Source: an uncultured Allomuricauda sp.
Lineage (GTDB): Bacteria; Bacteroidota; Bacteroidia; Flavobacteriales; Flavobacteriaceae
DNA length: 64,000 bases
Direction: 5' to 3'
NCBI RefSeq assembly: GCF_947258355.1
Contig: NZ_CAMYIC010000012.1
Coordinates: 1 to 64,000 of the forward strand
Below are positions 34,912 through 43,258 of this stretch, one piece after another. Position 1 is the first letter of the stretch. Each line of letters begins with the position of its first letter. The notes under the pieces are model-generated. The model was not told the origin of the DNA. It did no database searches and saw nothing but the letters and a program-made list of their open reading frames with translations. The position numbers were made by a program, and so were the translations under genes.

Positions 34912-35696
34912 TAGGCAAGTTCATTCTTTTTTTCCAATCTTTTGAGCTCTTTATATCTTTCCAAAACACCAAGGGCATTAAGGTAACAGATGGTCCAGCC
35001 TTTTTTGCCATCCAGAAAACCTAATCGGATAACATAATGGTTGAAGAACTTCCAAATCGGTTTAATCGTCATTAATAAGTAATTAAAGTGCTTTTCTTTA
35101 TAAAAGTCCTCTTTTGCCTTTAGTCTACCGTATTTGAGCATTTTTCCCTTATAGTCCTCATAGTTCTTATAGCAATAATGAATGAGTTTCTCCTGAAGAA
35201 TTCCAGATTTACCATCCACTACCAAAGTTTCATGTACAATTTTCCTGTCGGTAAAATGTACTTTACTTTTTCTAAAAAGGCGATGGTTTTTATCGGTTTG
35301 CCAACCACTGAAGTTCAAGGGTTCGTTCTGGAACATGAACTTTCTATAGAACCAGTAGGCCTCATCTGCTTCTGGTTTGTTAATGGTCTCGATAATTTCT
35401 TTTTGTAGACTTTCGGTGACAATTTCATCCGCATCCAAAAAGAGGACCCAATCATTTGAGGATTGTTTTAGCGTAAACGATTTTTGTGCCGTAAAATTCT
35501 TAAAGGGATTTTGTATCACTTTAACTTTTGGGTGGTCCAAAAGGTATTCGTAAGTGCCATCGGTGCTGTATGAATCAACAACGATAATTTCATCAGCGAA
35601 AGAAACGGAATCGATGCATTTTTCAATGTATCCCATTTCGTTGTAGGTGATAATAAGTGCTGATAATTTTTGCTTTGGGGTGCTCAATCCAGCCAT
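34893..35696 (-). CDS. Glycosyltransferase family 2, WaaE/KdtX-like
   Basis: 267-aa GT2 enzyme resembling the lipopolysaccharide-core beta-glucosyltransferase WaaE: LSALIITYNEMGYIEKCIDS, DEIIVVDSYSTDGT, VLFLDADEIVTESLQKEI (DxD at about 91-93), and the C-terminal KHFNYLLMTIKPIWKFFNHYV membrane-associating region. The acceptor is likely the LPS inner core, but this rests on similarity alone. Convergent and overlapping by 19 bases with the GT2 gene on the other strand. Confidence 0.88.
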   Translation of the reverse strand: MAGLSTPKQKLSALIITYNEMGYIEKCIDSVSFADEIIVVDSYSTDGTYEYLLDHPKVKVIQNPFKNFTAQKSFTLKQSSNDWVLFLDADEIVTESLQKEIIETINKPEADEAYWFYRKFMFQNEPLNFSGWQTDKNHRLFRKSKVHFTDRKIVHETLVVDGKSGILQEKLIHYCYKNYEDYKGKMLKYGRLKAKEDFYKEKHFNYLLMTIKPIWKFFNHYVIRLGFLDGKKGWTICYLNALGVLERYKELKRLEKKNELAYYLVMP

Positions 35697-35863
35697 AATT
35701 TATTGGTGTAGTGTTTGGTATTTTACAAATCTATAACAAAAAAACAGGGTAAAAATTGTTTGACTACTTATTTTTCTTACAACAATCAAGTATTCAATTT
35801 CCCTACTTGTTTTTTGTTAAAATCTTAATGGTTCAACTTGTATGGTATACTATAGAGTCTAAA

Positions 35864-35906
35864 AATGAGATAGGGTTGCTTTGATTTTAAAGAAAAAAGC
35901 AACCCT
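35864..35906 (-). terminator. Hairpin after dapD, probable terminator
   Basis: An 11-bp perfect stem (35872-35882 with 35896-35906, 13-base loop) lies 56 bases beyond the dapD stop. On the minus strand it is followed by TATCTC and then five T; the T-run is displaced, which lowers confidence. Confidence 0.55.
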
Positions 35907-35961
35907 GTCCAAATGTACATCTAGTGTGCTTTTTCAATTTGTAATATGGCCCAAATACGGA

Positions 35962-36777
35962 TTATACGGCTACATTGTGTTCACGCAAAGCATTGTTCAA
36001 AGAAGTCTTCTTGTCCGTACTTTTTTTTCTTTTACCAATAATCAACGCGCAGGGTACTTGATAGTCACCGGCAGGGAACTTTTTAGTGTAGCTGCCGGGA
36101 ATAACAACCGATCTTGCAGGAACCCGACCTTTTAATTCCACAGGTTCGTCGCCAGTAACATCAATAATCTTGGTAGATCCAGTCAAAACCACATTGGCCC
36201 CCAAAACAGCCTCTTTCTCAACTCGTACACCTTCCACAACAATACATCTGGAGCCGATAAAGGCATTATCTTCAATAATTACGGGAGCTGCTTGTAACGG
36301 TTCCAATACACCACCGATACCCACGCCACCACTCAAGTGAACGTTTTTGCCAATCTGTGCACAACTACCTACAGTGGCCCAAGTGTCCACCATGGTTCCT
36401 TCGTCTACATAGGCACCTATATTAACATAGCTGGGCATCAAAATAGTGCCTTTGGAGATATACGCCCCATGCCTGGCCACTGCATGCGGAACCACACGAA
36501 CACCTTTTTCTTTGTAACCTTTTTTCAAAGGGATTTTATCGTGATATTCAAAAATACCGGCCTCGAGTACTTCCATTTTTTGGATCGGGAAATAAAGCAC
36601 AACGGCTTTTTTTACCCATTCATTGATCTGCCAACCATCCTCAGTCGGTTCGGCGCATCGCAATTCTCCCAGGTCGATTAGGTCTATTACTTCTCGTATG
36701 GCGACTTGAGTCTTTTCATCTTCCAACAACGCTCTATTGTCCCACGCTTGTTCTATCAGCGTTCTTAATCCTGTCAT
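35962..36777 (-). CDS. dapD: Tetrahydrodipicolinate N-succinyltransferase
   Basis: Succinyl-CoA-dependent step of the DAP/lysine pathway. 271 aa with an N-terminal helical domain (LRTLIEQAWDNRALL) and a left-handed beta-helix of hexapeptide repeats (GAYVDEGTMVDTWATVGSCAQIGKNV region; GGVGIGGVLEPLQAAPVIIEDN), as in DapD trimers. The frame begins at 36810, but the ATG at 36777 fits the family start and lies 18 bases after a perfect -7 element. Divergent from ruvX. Confidence 0.95.
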   Translation of the reverse strand: MTGLRTLIEQAWDNRALLEDEKTQVAIREVIDLIDLGELRCAEPTEDGWQINEWVKKAVVLYFPIQKMEVLEAGIFEYHDKIPLKKGYKEKGVRVVPHAVARHGAYISKGTILMPSYVNIGAYVDEGTMVDTWATVGSCAQIGKNVHLSGGVGIGGVLEPLQAAPVIIEDNAFIGSRCIVVEGVRVEKEAVLGANVVLTGSTKIIDVTGDEPVELKGRVPARSVVIPGSYTKKFPAGDYQVPCALIIGKRKKSTDKKTSLNNALREHNVAV

Positions 36778-36794
36778 TTTTCTTAAAGTTTTGA

Positions 36795-36802
36795 CAAAGA
36801 TA
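36795..36802 (-). promoter_or_regulatory. -7 promoter element of dapD
   Basis: TATCTTTG on the minus strand matches TAnnTTTG. The predicted transcript start (about 36789) lies downstream of the upstream in-frame start at 36810, which rules that start out and supports the ATG at 36777. Confidence 0.55.
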
Positions 36803-36855
36803 AGCCCCATGGCAGAATTATGGCCCTATTTTTAAGCGCATAACATTTTTAAGGT

Positions 36856-36863
36856 TATTTTTG
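36856..36863 (+). promoter_or_regulatory. -7 promoter element of ruvX
   Basis: TATTTTTG matches TAnnTTTG; the TTG start codon of ruvX lies 13 bases downstream. Confidence 0.5.
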
Positions 36864-36876
36864 CCAAAAAATTATT

Positions 36877-37287
36877 TTGGCTAGAATTTTGGCTTTGGAT
36901 TTTGGGAAAGTAAGGACCGGTATTGCAGTTACCGATGAACTTCAGTTAATTGCTTCCGGACTTACTACGGTTGACACCAAAGACCTTTTGTCCTTTTTAA
37001 AAGAGTATACTGAAAAGGAAGACGTTGAACGCTTTGTGGTTGGACTTCCCAAACAAATGGACAATACGGCCTCCGAATCCGAAGTGTTGATCCAAGACTT
37101 TTTAAAAAAGCTGAAAGCCAAATTACCGTCCATTCCAGTGGAACGCCAAGATGAAAGGTTTACTTCAAAAATGGCGGTACAGACCATGTTGGATAGTGGA
37201 ATTAAAAAGAAGAAGAGGAGGGACAAAGCCCTCGTTGATGAAATAAGTGCCACGCTCATATTGCAGGCCTATTTAAACAGATTTTGA
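36877..37287 (+). CDS. ruvX: Putative pre-16S rRNA nuclease / Holliday-junction resolvase RuvX (YqgF)
   Basis: 136-aa RNase H-fold nuclease; YqgF processes the 5' end of 16S rRNA and was earlier called a Holliday-junction resolvase. Motifs: ILALDFGKVRTGIAVTDE (first catalytic Asp), FVVGLPKQMDNTASE, ERFTSKMA (catalytic Glu region), DEISATLILQAYL (last Asp). It uses a TTG start (LARILALDFG read as M). Def follows after three bases. Confidence 0.94.
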   Translation: MARILALDFGKVRTGIAVTDELQLIASGLTTVDTKDLLSFLKEYTEKEDVERFVVGLPKQMDNTASESEVLIQDFLKKLKAKLPSIPVERQDERFTSKMAVQTMLDSGIKKKKRRDKALVDEISATLILQAYLNRF

Positions 37288-37290
37288 TTT

Positions 37291-37881
37291 ATGATTTTAC
37301 CCATAGTAGCTTACGGAGACCCCGTTTTGCGAAAAAAGGCGAAGGATATCACATCCGACTACCCAAAACTTGACGAGTTGATCACCAATATGTGGGAGAC
37401 CATGTACAATGCCCATGGTGTTGGTTTGGCCGCCCCTCAAGTGGGACTTTCCATTCGCATGTTCATGGTAGACACCACTCCTTTTGCGGATGATGATGAA
37501 TTGACCGAAGCGGAGCAGAAACAGCTCGATGGATTTAAAAAAGTGTTCATCAACGCCAAGATTGAGGAGGAAAACGGCAAGGAGTGGGATTTTAACGAAG
37601 GTTGTTTGAGTATTCCCGACATCCGAGAAGATGTAAAGCGTAAGCCCGAGATCACCATTACCTATTTGGATGAAGATTTCAAGGAGCATACCGAAACCTT
37701 CGATGGACTGTTGGCTCGGGTAATTCAGCACGAATATGACCATATCGAAGGTATTTTATTCACCGACAAGCTTTCGACCCTTAAGAAAAGACTTTTAAAA
37801 AGCCGATTGGAAAAGATTTCCAAAGGAAAAATAAATGTGGATTACCGAATGAGGTTTCCCAATATCAAAAAAGGACGTTAA
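37291..37881 (+). CDS. def: Peptide deformylase
   Basis: Metal-dependent removal of the formyl group from nascent N-terminal methionine. 196 aa with the three family motifs GVGLAAPQVG, EGCLSIPDI (metal Cys; family EGCLS) and QHEYDHIEGILF (HExxH). A 20-residue acidic insertion (DDDELTEAEQKQLDG) between motifs 1 and 2 is typical of Bacteroidota enzymes. Co-transcribed with ruvX (3-base gap). Confidence 0.97.
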   Translation: MILPIVAYGDPVLRKKAKDITSDYPKLDELITNMWETMYNAHGVGLAAPQVGLSIRMFMVDTTPFADDDELTEAEQKQLDGFKKVFINAKIEEENGKEWDFNEGCLSIPDIREDVKRKPEITITYLDEDFKEHTETFDGLLARVIQHEYDHIEGILFTDKLSTLKKRLLKSRLEKISKGKINVDYRMRFPNIKKGR

Positions 37882-37907
37882 AAAAATCGCTGTTTGCGAT
37901 AAAAACA

Positions 37908-37915
37908 TATTTTTG
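37908..37915 (+). promoter_or_regulatory. -7 promoter element of the DUF5606 gene
   Basis: TATTTTTG matches TAnnTTTG; TTTG at 37893-37896 is too close to be a standard -33 element. The start codon lies 21 bases downstream. Confidence 0.5.
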
Positions 37916-37936
37916 CGCCCATAAATTACTATTTGA

Positions 37937-38380
37937 ATGGCATTAGAAAAGATTTTATCTATTGGAGGTAAACCAGGACTTTACAAATTATTGACCCAAA
38001 CCCGAGGTGGCTTTGTTGGCGAATCCCTGTTGGATGGCAAACGTGTAACCGTTGGTTTAAGAAGCAATGTAAGCGTGTTGTCCGAAATAGCCATTTATAC
38101 CTTGGAAGAGGAACTTCCTTTGCGGGAAGTGTTCCAAAAAATCAAGGAAAAAGAAGGAGGCAAAAAAACATCCATAAGCCACAAAGCGGAAAAAATCGAA
38201 TTGGAAGAGTATTTCTTCGAGGTGCTTCCCAATTATGATGAGGACAGAGTGTACGCCAGTGACATTAAAAAAATCATACAGTGGTACAACATCCTTCTCG
38301 ACAACAACATCACTGACTTTGTTGAAGACGAAAAGGATGCTGAAGAACCTACTGTGTCCACCTCTGAAGAGGAAGAATAA
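37937..38380 (+). CDS. DUF5606 protein
   Basis: 147-aa cytoplasmic protein conserved in Bacteroidota: opening LEKILSIGGKPGLYKLLTQT, then RGGFVGESLLDGKRVTVGLRSNVSVLSEIAIYT, a central charged helix and YFFEVLPNYDEDRVYASDIKKIIQWYNIL. The N-terminal half looks like a small SH3/PUA-type barrel; the C-terminal acidic tail (EDAEEPTVSTSEEEE) is likely disordered. Function unknown; its place next to ruvX-def, with mazG beyond, suggests translation- or nucleotide-related housekeeping. Convergent with the GH20 gene, three bases apart. Confidence 0.85.
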   Translation: MALEKILSIGGKPGLYKLLTQTRGGFVGESLLDGKRVTVGLRSNVSVLSEIAIYTLEEELPLREVFQKIKEKEGGKKTSISHKAEKIELEEYFFEVLPNYDEDRVYASDIKKIIQWYNILLDNNITDFVEDEKDAEEPTVSTSEEEE

Positions 38381-38383
38381 ACA

Positions 38384-39961
38384 CTATTCTTTTTTCCAAT
38401 CCACCAATTTTGATGGATAATAATTGATCTGCATCGCTTCCAGATATGGAACCTGGGCGGCAAGACGAACTTTGTAGTCTTCCCAATTCAAGTGTTCGCT
38501 GGGTGACCATCCCAATTCCGCATATCCAATCAATCTTGGGAATGCTAAATATTCCAATTCGGTTCCATTGCTTATGGTTTCCGACCATAGTGGAGCTTCA
38601 ATTCCAAGAATATTTTCTTTGGCAAGTCCTTCAACATAGGTTTCGGGATCCCATTTATATCCCACATCCACTGGGATATATCCGGCCCATTTTAAGCCGT
38701 ACTCGGAAATGGAATCATATTTCATGTCCAGATAGGCCTTTTTTGCAGGCGAAACAATGATTTTGGAACCATTTTCTGAAGCTTTCAAGGCATTTTCAGC
38801 ACTGTTCCATAATTGAACCACCGAGTTAGGGTCAATATCCGCTTGTGCTATTTCGTCCCACCCAATCATTCTTTTGTTGTGCTTTTGTACCAACTCACCT
38901 ACTTTTTCCACAAAAAGAATGTAATCGCTCTTTTTGGTCACATGGCTTTCATCCCCGCCAATATGGAAGTAAGGTCCTGGCGTGATGGCTGCAATTTCTC
39001 CGATGACGTCGTCCAAGAAGCTGTAAACCGTGTCTTTTTGTGCATCAAAAGAACTGTAGCCCACTTTCATGTCAGTTCGAACACGTGGTGTTTCTGCTCC
39101 AGCGTAGTGTAAAAAGGGATAGCTCAAGGATGCTGAATTGGTATGTCCGGGCATGTCAATTTCGGGTACAATGGTTATGTGTCTGTCGGCAGCGTAGGCT
39201 ACAAGGTCTTTGTATTCTTCCTGTGTATAAAAACCGCCTTCGCCACCACCAACTTCACTGGCACCACCGACTTCTGTCAATTTTGGCCATGACTTGATTT
39301 CAATACGCCACCCTTGATCGTCCGATAGGTGCAAGTGCAGGGTATTGAATTTGTAGTATACCAAGGCATCAATATATTTTTTGACTTCATCAACAGTGAA
39401 AAAATGTCGGGCCACGTCTAACATGGAGCTGCGGTAACCGTATTTTGGAGCGTCCGTAATTTTACCGGATGGAATCACCCACAATGGGTGGTCGGTCAAC
39501 GTATCATTGCTTTTTGTTGGAATAAGCTGTTGAAGCGTCTGAATCCCCCTAAAAGCACCTGCCGCAGTTTTGGCATTCAATAGAATTGAATCCTTTTTAA
39601 TGTATAGTTGATAGGACTCCGGATTATCCAAATCCACACTATCCGATTGATTAATGTAGATAAGGCGTTCCAATTTTTCTTCCGATGATGCATTTACAGC
39701 AACATCAAGACCTGTTTTGGATTTAATGTTCTCGGATAAAAATCGTCCCACTTTCTCAAATTCGGGATTCGTGGTCGAAGTGTAAATGACGGTTCCAGCA
39801 TCCAGCCCAAAAGCACTCCCAGTTGGTATGGTTTTAATGGGTTTTGGAATCAAGGAAGCACTCGCTAGGTCGGTTTTCGGAAAATTTATTTCCTCTTTTT
39901 CGGTTTGGCAAGCTGCCATGCAGATAACTGCAACACACAGCAAAATTGATCTGTAAATCAC
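38384..39961 (-). CDS. GH20 beta-N-acetylhexosaminidase lipoprotein
   Basis: 525-aa exported glycosidase releasing terminal beta-linked GlcNAc or GalNAc. Lipobox VICMAAC (Cys about 18) suggests membrane anchoring. An N-terminal GH20b domain (about 40-150) precedes the catalytic barrel starting YRSSMLDVARHFFTVDEVKKY; YFHIGGDES holds the catalytic Asp-Glu pair (about 318-319), and WDEIAQAD and WNSAENA are active-site loops. GTG start. It is 12 bases downstream of an SGNH hydrolase gene. Likely substrates are chitin- or peptidoglycan-derived or glycoprotein sugars. Confidence 0.93.
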   Translation of the reverse strand: MIYRSILLCVAVICMAACQTEKEEINFPKTDLASASLIPKPIKTIPTGSAFGLDAGTVIYTSTTNPEFEKVGRFLSENIKSKTGLDVAVNASSEEKLERLIYINQSDSVDLDNPESYQLYIKKDSILLNAKTAAGAFRGIQTLQQLIPTKSNDTLTDHPLWVIPSGKITDAPKYGYRSSMLDVARHFFTVDEVKKYIDALVYYKFNTLHLHLSDDQGWRIEIKSWPKLTEVGGASEVGGGEGGFYTQEEYKDLVAYAADRHITIVPEIDMPGHTNSASLSYPFLHYAGAETPRVRTDMKVGYSSFDAQKDTVYSFLDDVIGEIAAITPGPYFHIGGDESHVTKKSDYILFVEKVGELVQKHNKRMIGWDEIAQADIDPNSVVQLWNSAENALKASENGSKIIVSPAKKAYLDMKYDSISEYGLKWAGYIPVDVGYKWDPETYVEGLAKENILGIEAPLWSETISNGTELEYLAFPRLIGYAELGWSPSEHLNWEDYKVRLAAQVPYLEAMQINYYPSKLVDWKKE

Positions 39962-39973
39962 GTTTGTTTAGTT

Positions 39974-40618
39974 TTAGTCTATGTAATTTTTAATAACATC
40001 GTACCAGATGTCATAACCTTTATCGTTCATGTGCAGGCCATCTTCAATAAAAATGTCCTGTTTTACCTTTCTTTTATCCAACATGGGATACCAAACATCC
40101 ACAAATTGAATTCCCTCTTGTTGGGACGCAAGTTTATCTAATTTACGGTTCAAGCGTCGATATCTACCTCGGTATTTCCATCTGGATATGCTTGGTTTGG
40201 CGGAAATCAATACAATCTCCATGTTTGCGTTTCTCTGTTGAAGGGTACTCAGTATTTTTTCAGCCCTTTTTACTATTTTTCGAGGTCTCTTTTTAGCAAA
40301 AATGTCGTTGTCGCCCTCATAAATAAAGACTTTTGCCGGCTTGTAGTTTAAAATGAGCTCATCCAGATAAAGCTCTAGGTCGCAAAATTGAGAGCCTCCA
40401 AATCCAGTGTTTAGCACTTGATGTTCTGGAAATCTATCCTGAATATCTTCCCAAAACCGAATACTCGAACTCCCTGTAAAAACAATGGTTGGTTTGGATG
40501 AATCCCAGAGGGAGTCATTTTTTTGCTGGATTGCCTTTACTTCATTTTTAAAAGGATTATCGGTTTGCCCAAGCATCACCCAAGGAAGCAAGATAAACGC
40601 AATAAATAATCGTTTCAT
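39974..40618 (-). CDS. Exported SGNH/GDSL-type hydrolase
   Basis: 214-aa secreted esterase-like hydrolase: signal peptide (MKRLFIAFILLPWVMLGQ), block I FTGSSSIRFWEDI (Ser nucleophile), block II NTGFGGSQ, block III YEGDNDIF (Asn) and block V DGLHMNDKGY (Asp-His). This subgroup acts as acetyl-esterases of glycans or lysophospholipases. The open frame continues upstream to 40894, but that part overlaps mazG on the other strand and lacks a signal peptide, so the start at 40618 is chosen. Pairing with a GH20 enzyme suggests deacetylation plus hexosaminidase action on the same glycan. Confidence 0.88.
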   Translation of the reverse strand: MKRLFIAFILLPWVMLGQTDNPFKNEVKAIQQKNDSLWDSSKPTIVFTGSSSIRFWEDIQDRFPEHQVLNTGFGGSQFCDLELYLDELILNYKPAKVFIYEGDNDIFAKKRPRKIVKRAEKILSTLQQRNANMEIVLISAKPSISRWKYRGRYRRLNRKLDKLASQQEGIQFVDVWYPMLDKRKVKQDIFIEDGLHMNDKGYDIWYDVIKNYID

Positions 40619-40748
40619 TCTACTGAATTTTGCCTGAAAATGACGTTGAATATAGTGATATTTTTCCGTAAGTACGCTTTGTTGAAAAATACCAAAATAC
40701 TTTTCATAAGTAAATATTGATGATGGAACCTCAACCAATGGGAGTTTG

Positions 40749-40756
40749 TATTTTTG
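40749..40756 (+). promoter_or_regulatory. -7 promoter element of mazG
   Basis: TATTTTTG matches TAnnTTTG; it decides the start, since the ATG at 40773 lies 16 bases downstream while a start at 40746 would precede the transcript. Confidence 0.55.
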
Positions 40757-40772
40757 GTCAAAATCCAAAGCC

Positions 40773-41546
40773 ATGAATACAAGATCGGAACAGTTGGCCG
40801 CCTTTGACCGCCTATTGACCATTATGGATGAATTGCGCGAACAATGTCCGTGGGATAAAAAGCAGACCATGCAAACCCTTCGCCATTTGACCATTGAGGA
40901 AACCTACGAACTGGGCGATGCCATTCTGGATAACGATTTGGAGGAAGTAAAAAAAGAATTGGGCGATATCTTGTTGCATATTGTTTTCTATGCAAAAATA
41001 GGTTCTGAGACCCAAGATTTTGATATTGCAGATGTGGCCAATGGCATTTGTGAGAAACTCATCAACAGGCATCCGCATATTTATGGGGATGTGAAAGTGG
41101 AGAATGAAGAGGAGGTGAAGCAAAACTGGGAAAACATCAAATTGAAAGAAGGTAAAAAGAGTGTGCTCGAAGGTGTTCCCAATGGGCTGCCATCTTTGGT
41201 TAAGGCCAACCGCATTCAAGATAAAGTAGCAGGAGTAGGTTTTGATTGGGAAAAGCCTGAACAGGTTTTTGAGAAGTTGAAAGAAGAGCTTGGGGAGTTT
41301 CAAGAAGAAGTGGAAGCCAACAATGCCGATAAAATGGAATCGGAGTTTGGTGATGTGTTGTTTTCTATGGTGAATTATGCCCGTTTCCTGAAAATCAACC
41401 CGGAAAATGCATTGGAACGGACCAACAAAAAATTCATCAAGCGTTTTCAATATTTAGAGCAAAAAGCCAAAGAAGCTGGTAAGCCCATGAAAGATATGAC
41501 CTTGGCAGAAATGGATGTGTTCTGGGAAGAGGCCAAACAGCTTTAA
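40773..41546 (+). CDS. mazG: Nucleoside triphosphate pyrophosphohydrolase
   Basis: Hydrolyses (d)NTPs, including damaged or non-canonical ones, to NMP and PPi. 257 aa with two MazG domains: first CPWDKKQTMQTLRHLTIEETYELGDAI with KKELGDILLHIVFYAK (E-x2-E ... D metal sites), second EELGEFQEEV with SEFGDVLFSMVNYARF. C-terminal helix EMDVFWEEAKQL is family-typical. Full length. Confidence 0.96.
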   Translation: MNTRSEQLAAFDRLLTIMDELREQCPWDKKQTMQTLRHLTIEETYELGDAILDNDLEEVKKELGDILLHIVFYAKIGSETQDFDIADVANGICEKLINRHPHIYGDVKVENEEEVKQNWENIKLKEGKKSVLEGVPNGLPSLVKANRIQDKVAGVGFDWEKPEQVFEKLKEELGEFQEEVEANNADKMESEFGDVLFSMVNYARFLKINPENALERTNKKFIKRFQYLEQKAKEAGKPMKDMTLAEMDVFWEEAKQL

Positions 41547-41598
41547 AATTTATTCTTAAGCTAACGTAAGGTGAGACTATAATTGTCGTCAATCTAGC

Positions 41599-41606
41599 TA
41601 TATTTG
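41599..41606 (+). promoter_or_regulatory. -7 promoter element of the MATE gene
   Basis: TATATTTG matches TAnnTTTG, 22 bases before the GTG start codon. Confidence 0.5.
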
Positions 41607-41628
41607 CCATCCTTTTTAAGTATCCATT

Positions 41629-42996
41629 GTGTTTCAGAACTACACCAAAGAGTTTGCCTATAACCTAAAGTTATCCTATCCCGTTATTTTGGGAATGCTG
41701 GGACACACTTTTGTGGCCTTTGCGGATAACATTATGGTGGGCCAATTGGGTACTGCGGAGTTGGCAGCCGTTTCTCTGGGAAATAGTTTTGTGTTTATCG
41801 CAATGTCACTTGGAATAGGTTTTTCTACCGCTATTACACCTTTGGTGGCCGAAGCAGATGGAGCAAAGGACCAGGCGGCAGGAAAAAGTGCTTTAAAACA
41901 CGGTTTGGTACTTTGTACCTTATTGGGCTTGTCACTTTTTGGACTTATTCAAGTTTCCAAACCCTTGATGTATCACATGGAGCAGCCTCCCGAAGTAGTG
42001 GAACTCGCCATGCCTTATCTGGATTTGGTGGCTTTTTCATTAGTGCCCTTGATTATTTTTCAAGCCTTTAAACAGTTTTCCGAAGGGCTTTCACAGACCA
42101 AATACCCTATGTATGCTACGATTTTAGCCAATGTAGTGAACGTTACGCTTAATTACTTGTTCATTTTTGGTTCTTTTGGATTCCCTAAACTTGGAGTTGT
42201 GGGAGCTGCAGTAGGAACTTTGGCATCACGGGTAATAATGGTTGCCTTTATTTGGTATTTGCTAAAGCGTAAAAAGAAATTTGAATCCTATGTCACCAAT
42301 TTCAATTTTAAGGCAATTGAGAAAAGGGTGATGATGAAGATTATCAGTCTTGGTTTTCCATCCGCTTTGCAAATGTTTTTTGAAGTGGCCATTTTTACTG
42401 CGGCCATTTGGTTGAGTGGAGTTTTGGGGAAAAATGCACAGGCGGCGAACCAAATCGCATTGAATCTGAGCAGTATGACTTTTATGGTAGGTATGGGATT
42501 GAGTGTTGCAGCCATAGTACGCGTGGGAAACCAAAAGGGGCTTCGAAATTATATAGAGTTAAAAAGAATCGCAGAATCGGTTTTTTTCCTAACGCTGCTT
42601 GTAGAAATCGCCTTTGCCGCCATTTTTCTTTTAGGAAGACATTGGTTCCCTACGATTTATTTGGATGTGGACGATATTGCTAACCAAGCCGATAACACCG
42701 AAGTTATCTTTATCGCGGCCAAATTGTTGTTGGTTGCTGCCTTTTTCCAAATTTCTGATGGATTACAAGTGGTGGTTTTGGGAGCCTTACGCGGTTTGCA
42801 AGATGTGAAGATACCTACATTCATCACTTTTATAGCCTACTGGTTGATTGGTTTTCCGATTAGTTATTACTTGGGATTGCACACAAGTTTAGAGAGTACT
42901 GGTATTTGGATCGGATTGTTGTCGGGGCTTACGGCATCGGCTGTAATGTTGTATCTTCGATTCAACTTTTTGACCAAGAAATTGATAACAGATTAG
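41629..42996 (+). CDS. MATE family efflux transporter
   Basis: 455-aa inner-membrane drug/cation or proton antiporter with twelve hydrophobic segments in two homologous halves (first MatE block YPVILGMLGHTFVAFADNIMVGQLG; second begins about residue 240). The GTG start gives MFQNYTKEF. Similar to NorM-type pumps; substrate unknown. A small acidic protein gene follows after 34 bases. Confidence 0.92.
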   Translation: MFQNYTKEFAYNLKLSYPVILGMLGHTFVAFADNIMVGQLGTAELAAVSLGNSFVFIAMSLGIGFSTAITPLVAEADGAKDQAAGKSALKHGLVLCTLLGLSLFGLIQVSKPLMYHMEQPPEVVELAMPYLDLVAFSLVPLIIFQAFKQFSEGLSQTKYPMYATILANVVNVTLNYLFIFGSFGFPKLGVVGAAVGTLASRVIMVAFIWYLLKRKKKFESYVTNFNFKAIEKRVMMKIISLGFPSALQMFFEVAIFTAAIWLSGVLGKNAQAANQIALNLSSMTFMVGMGLSVAAIVRVGNQKGLRNYIELKRIAESVFFLTLLVEIAFAAIFLLGRHWFPTIYLDVDDIANQADNTEVIFIAAKLLLVAAFFQISDGLQVVVLGALRGLQDVKIPTFITFIAYWLIGFPISYYLGLHTSLESTGIWIGLLSGLTASAVMLYLRFNFLTKKLITD

Positions 42997-43030
42997 AGGA
43001 TTTCCAAGATGGGAATCAAAATAAGAACAC

Positions 43031-43258
43031 ATGGAACTACCTAAATTTTTATTGGCTGACAATACCGATCATCCCGAGGCCATTTTTATCGTTCATACCG
43101 AATACCCACGATTCATCATCAATCTTGAAAATGATGAGGTGGAGTGGATGGAAGAATTCTCGAAGCAAGATGAAGAAGATCTCATGGAAGAAACCGAAAA
43201 TTTGATTGAGGCCGCTACTGCTTTTTATGATCGAGAAGTGTCCAGATACGACCAATAA
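43031..43258 (+). CDS. Small acidic protein of unknown function
   Basis: 75-aa cytoplasmic acidic protein (FIVHTEYPRFIINLENDEVEW, then EEFSKQDEEDLMEETENLIEAATAF). No signal or membrane segment; a strand-rich first half and a helical second half. Conserved position between the transporter and the PAP2 gene suggests a real gene; its stop overlaps the PAP2 start codon (TAATG). Function unknown. Confidence 0.75.
   Translation: MELPKFLLADNTDHPEAIFIVHTEYPRFIINLENDEVEWMEEFSKQDEEDLMEETENLIEAATAFYDREVSRYDQ

Noticed and set aside
40619-40894. N-terminal extension of the SGNH hydrolase frame
   Set aside because: It overlaps the start and promoter of mazG on the other strand and removes the signal peptide; the ATG at 40618 gives a normal secreted enzyme.
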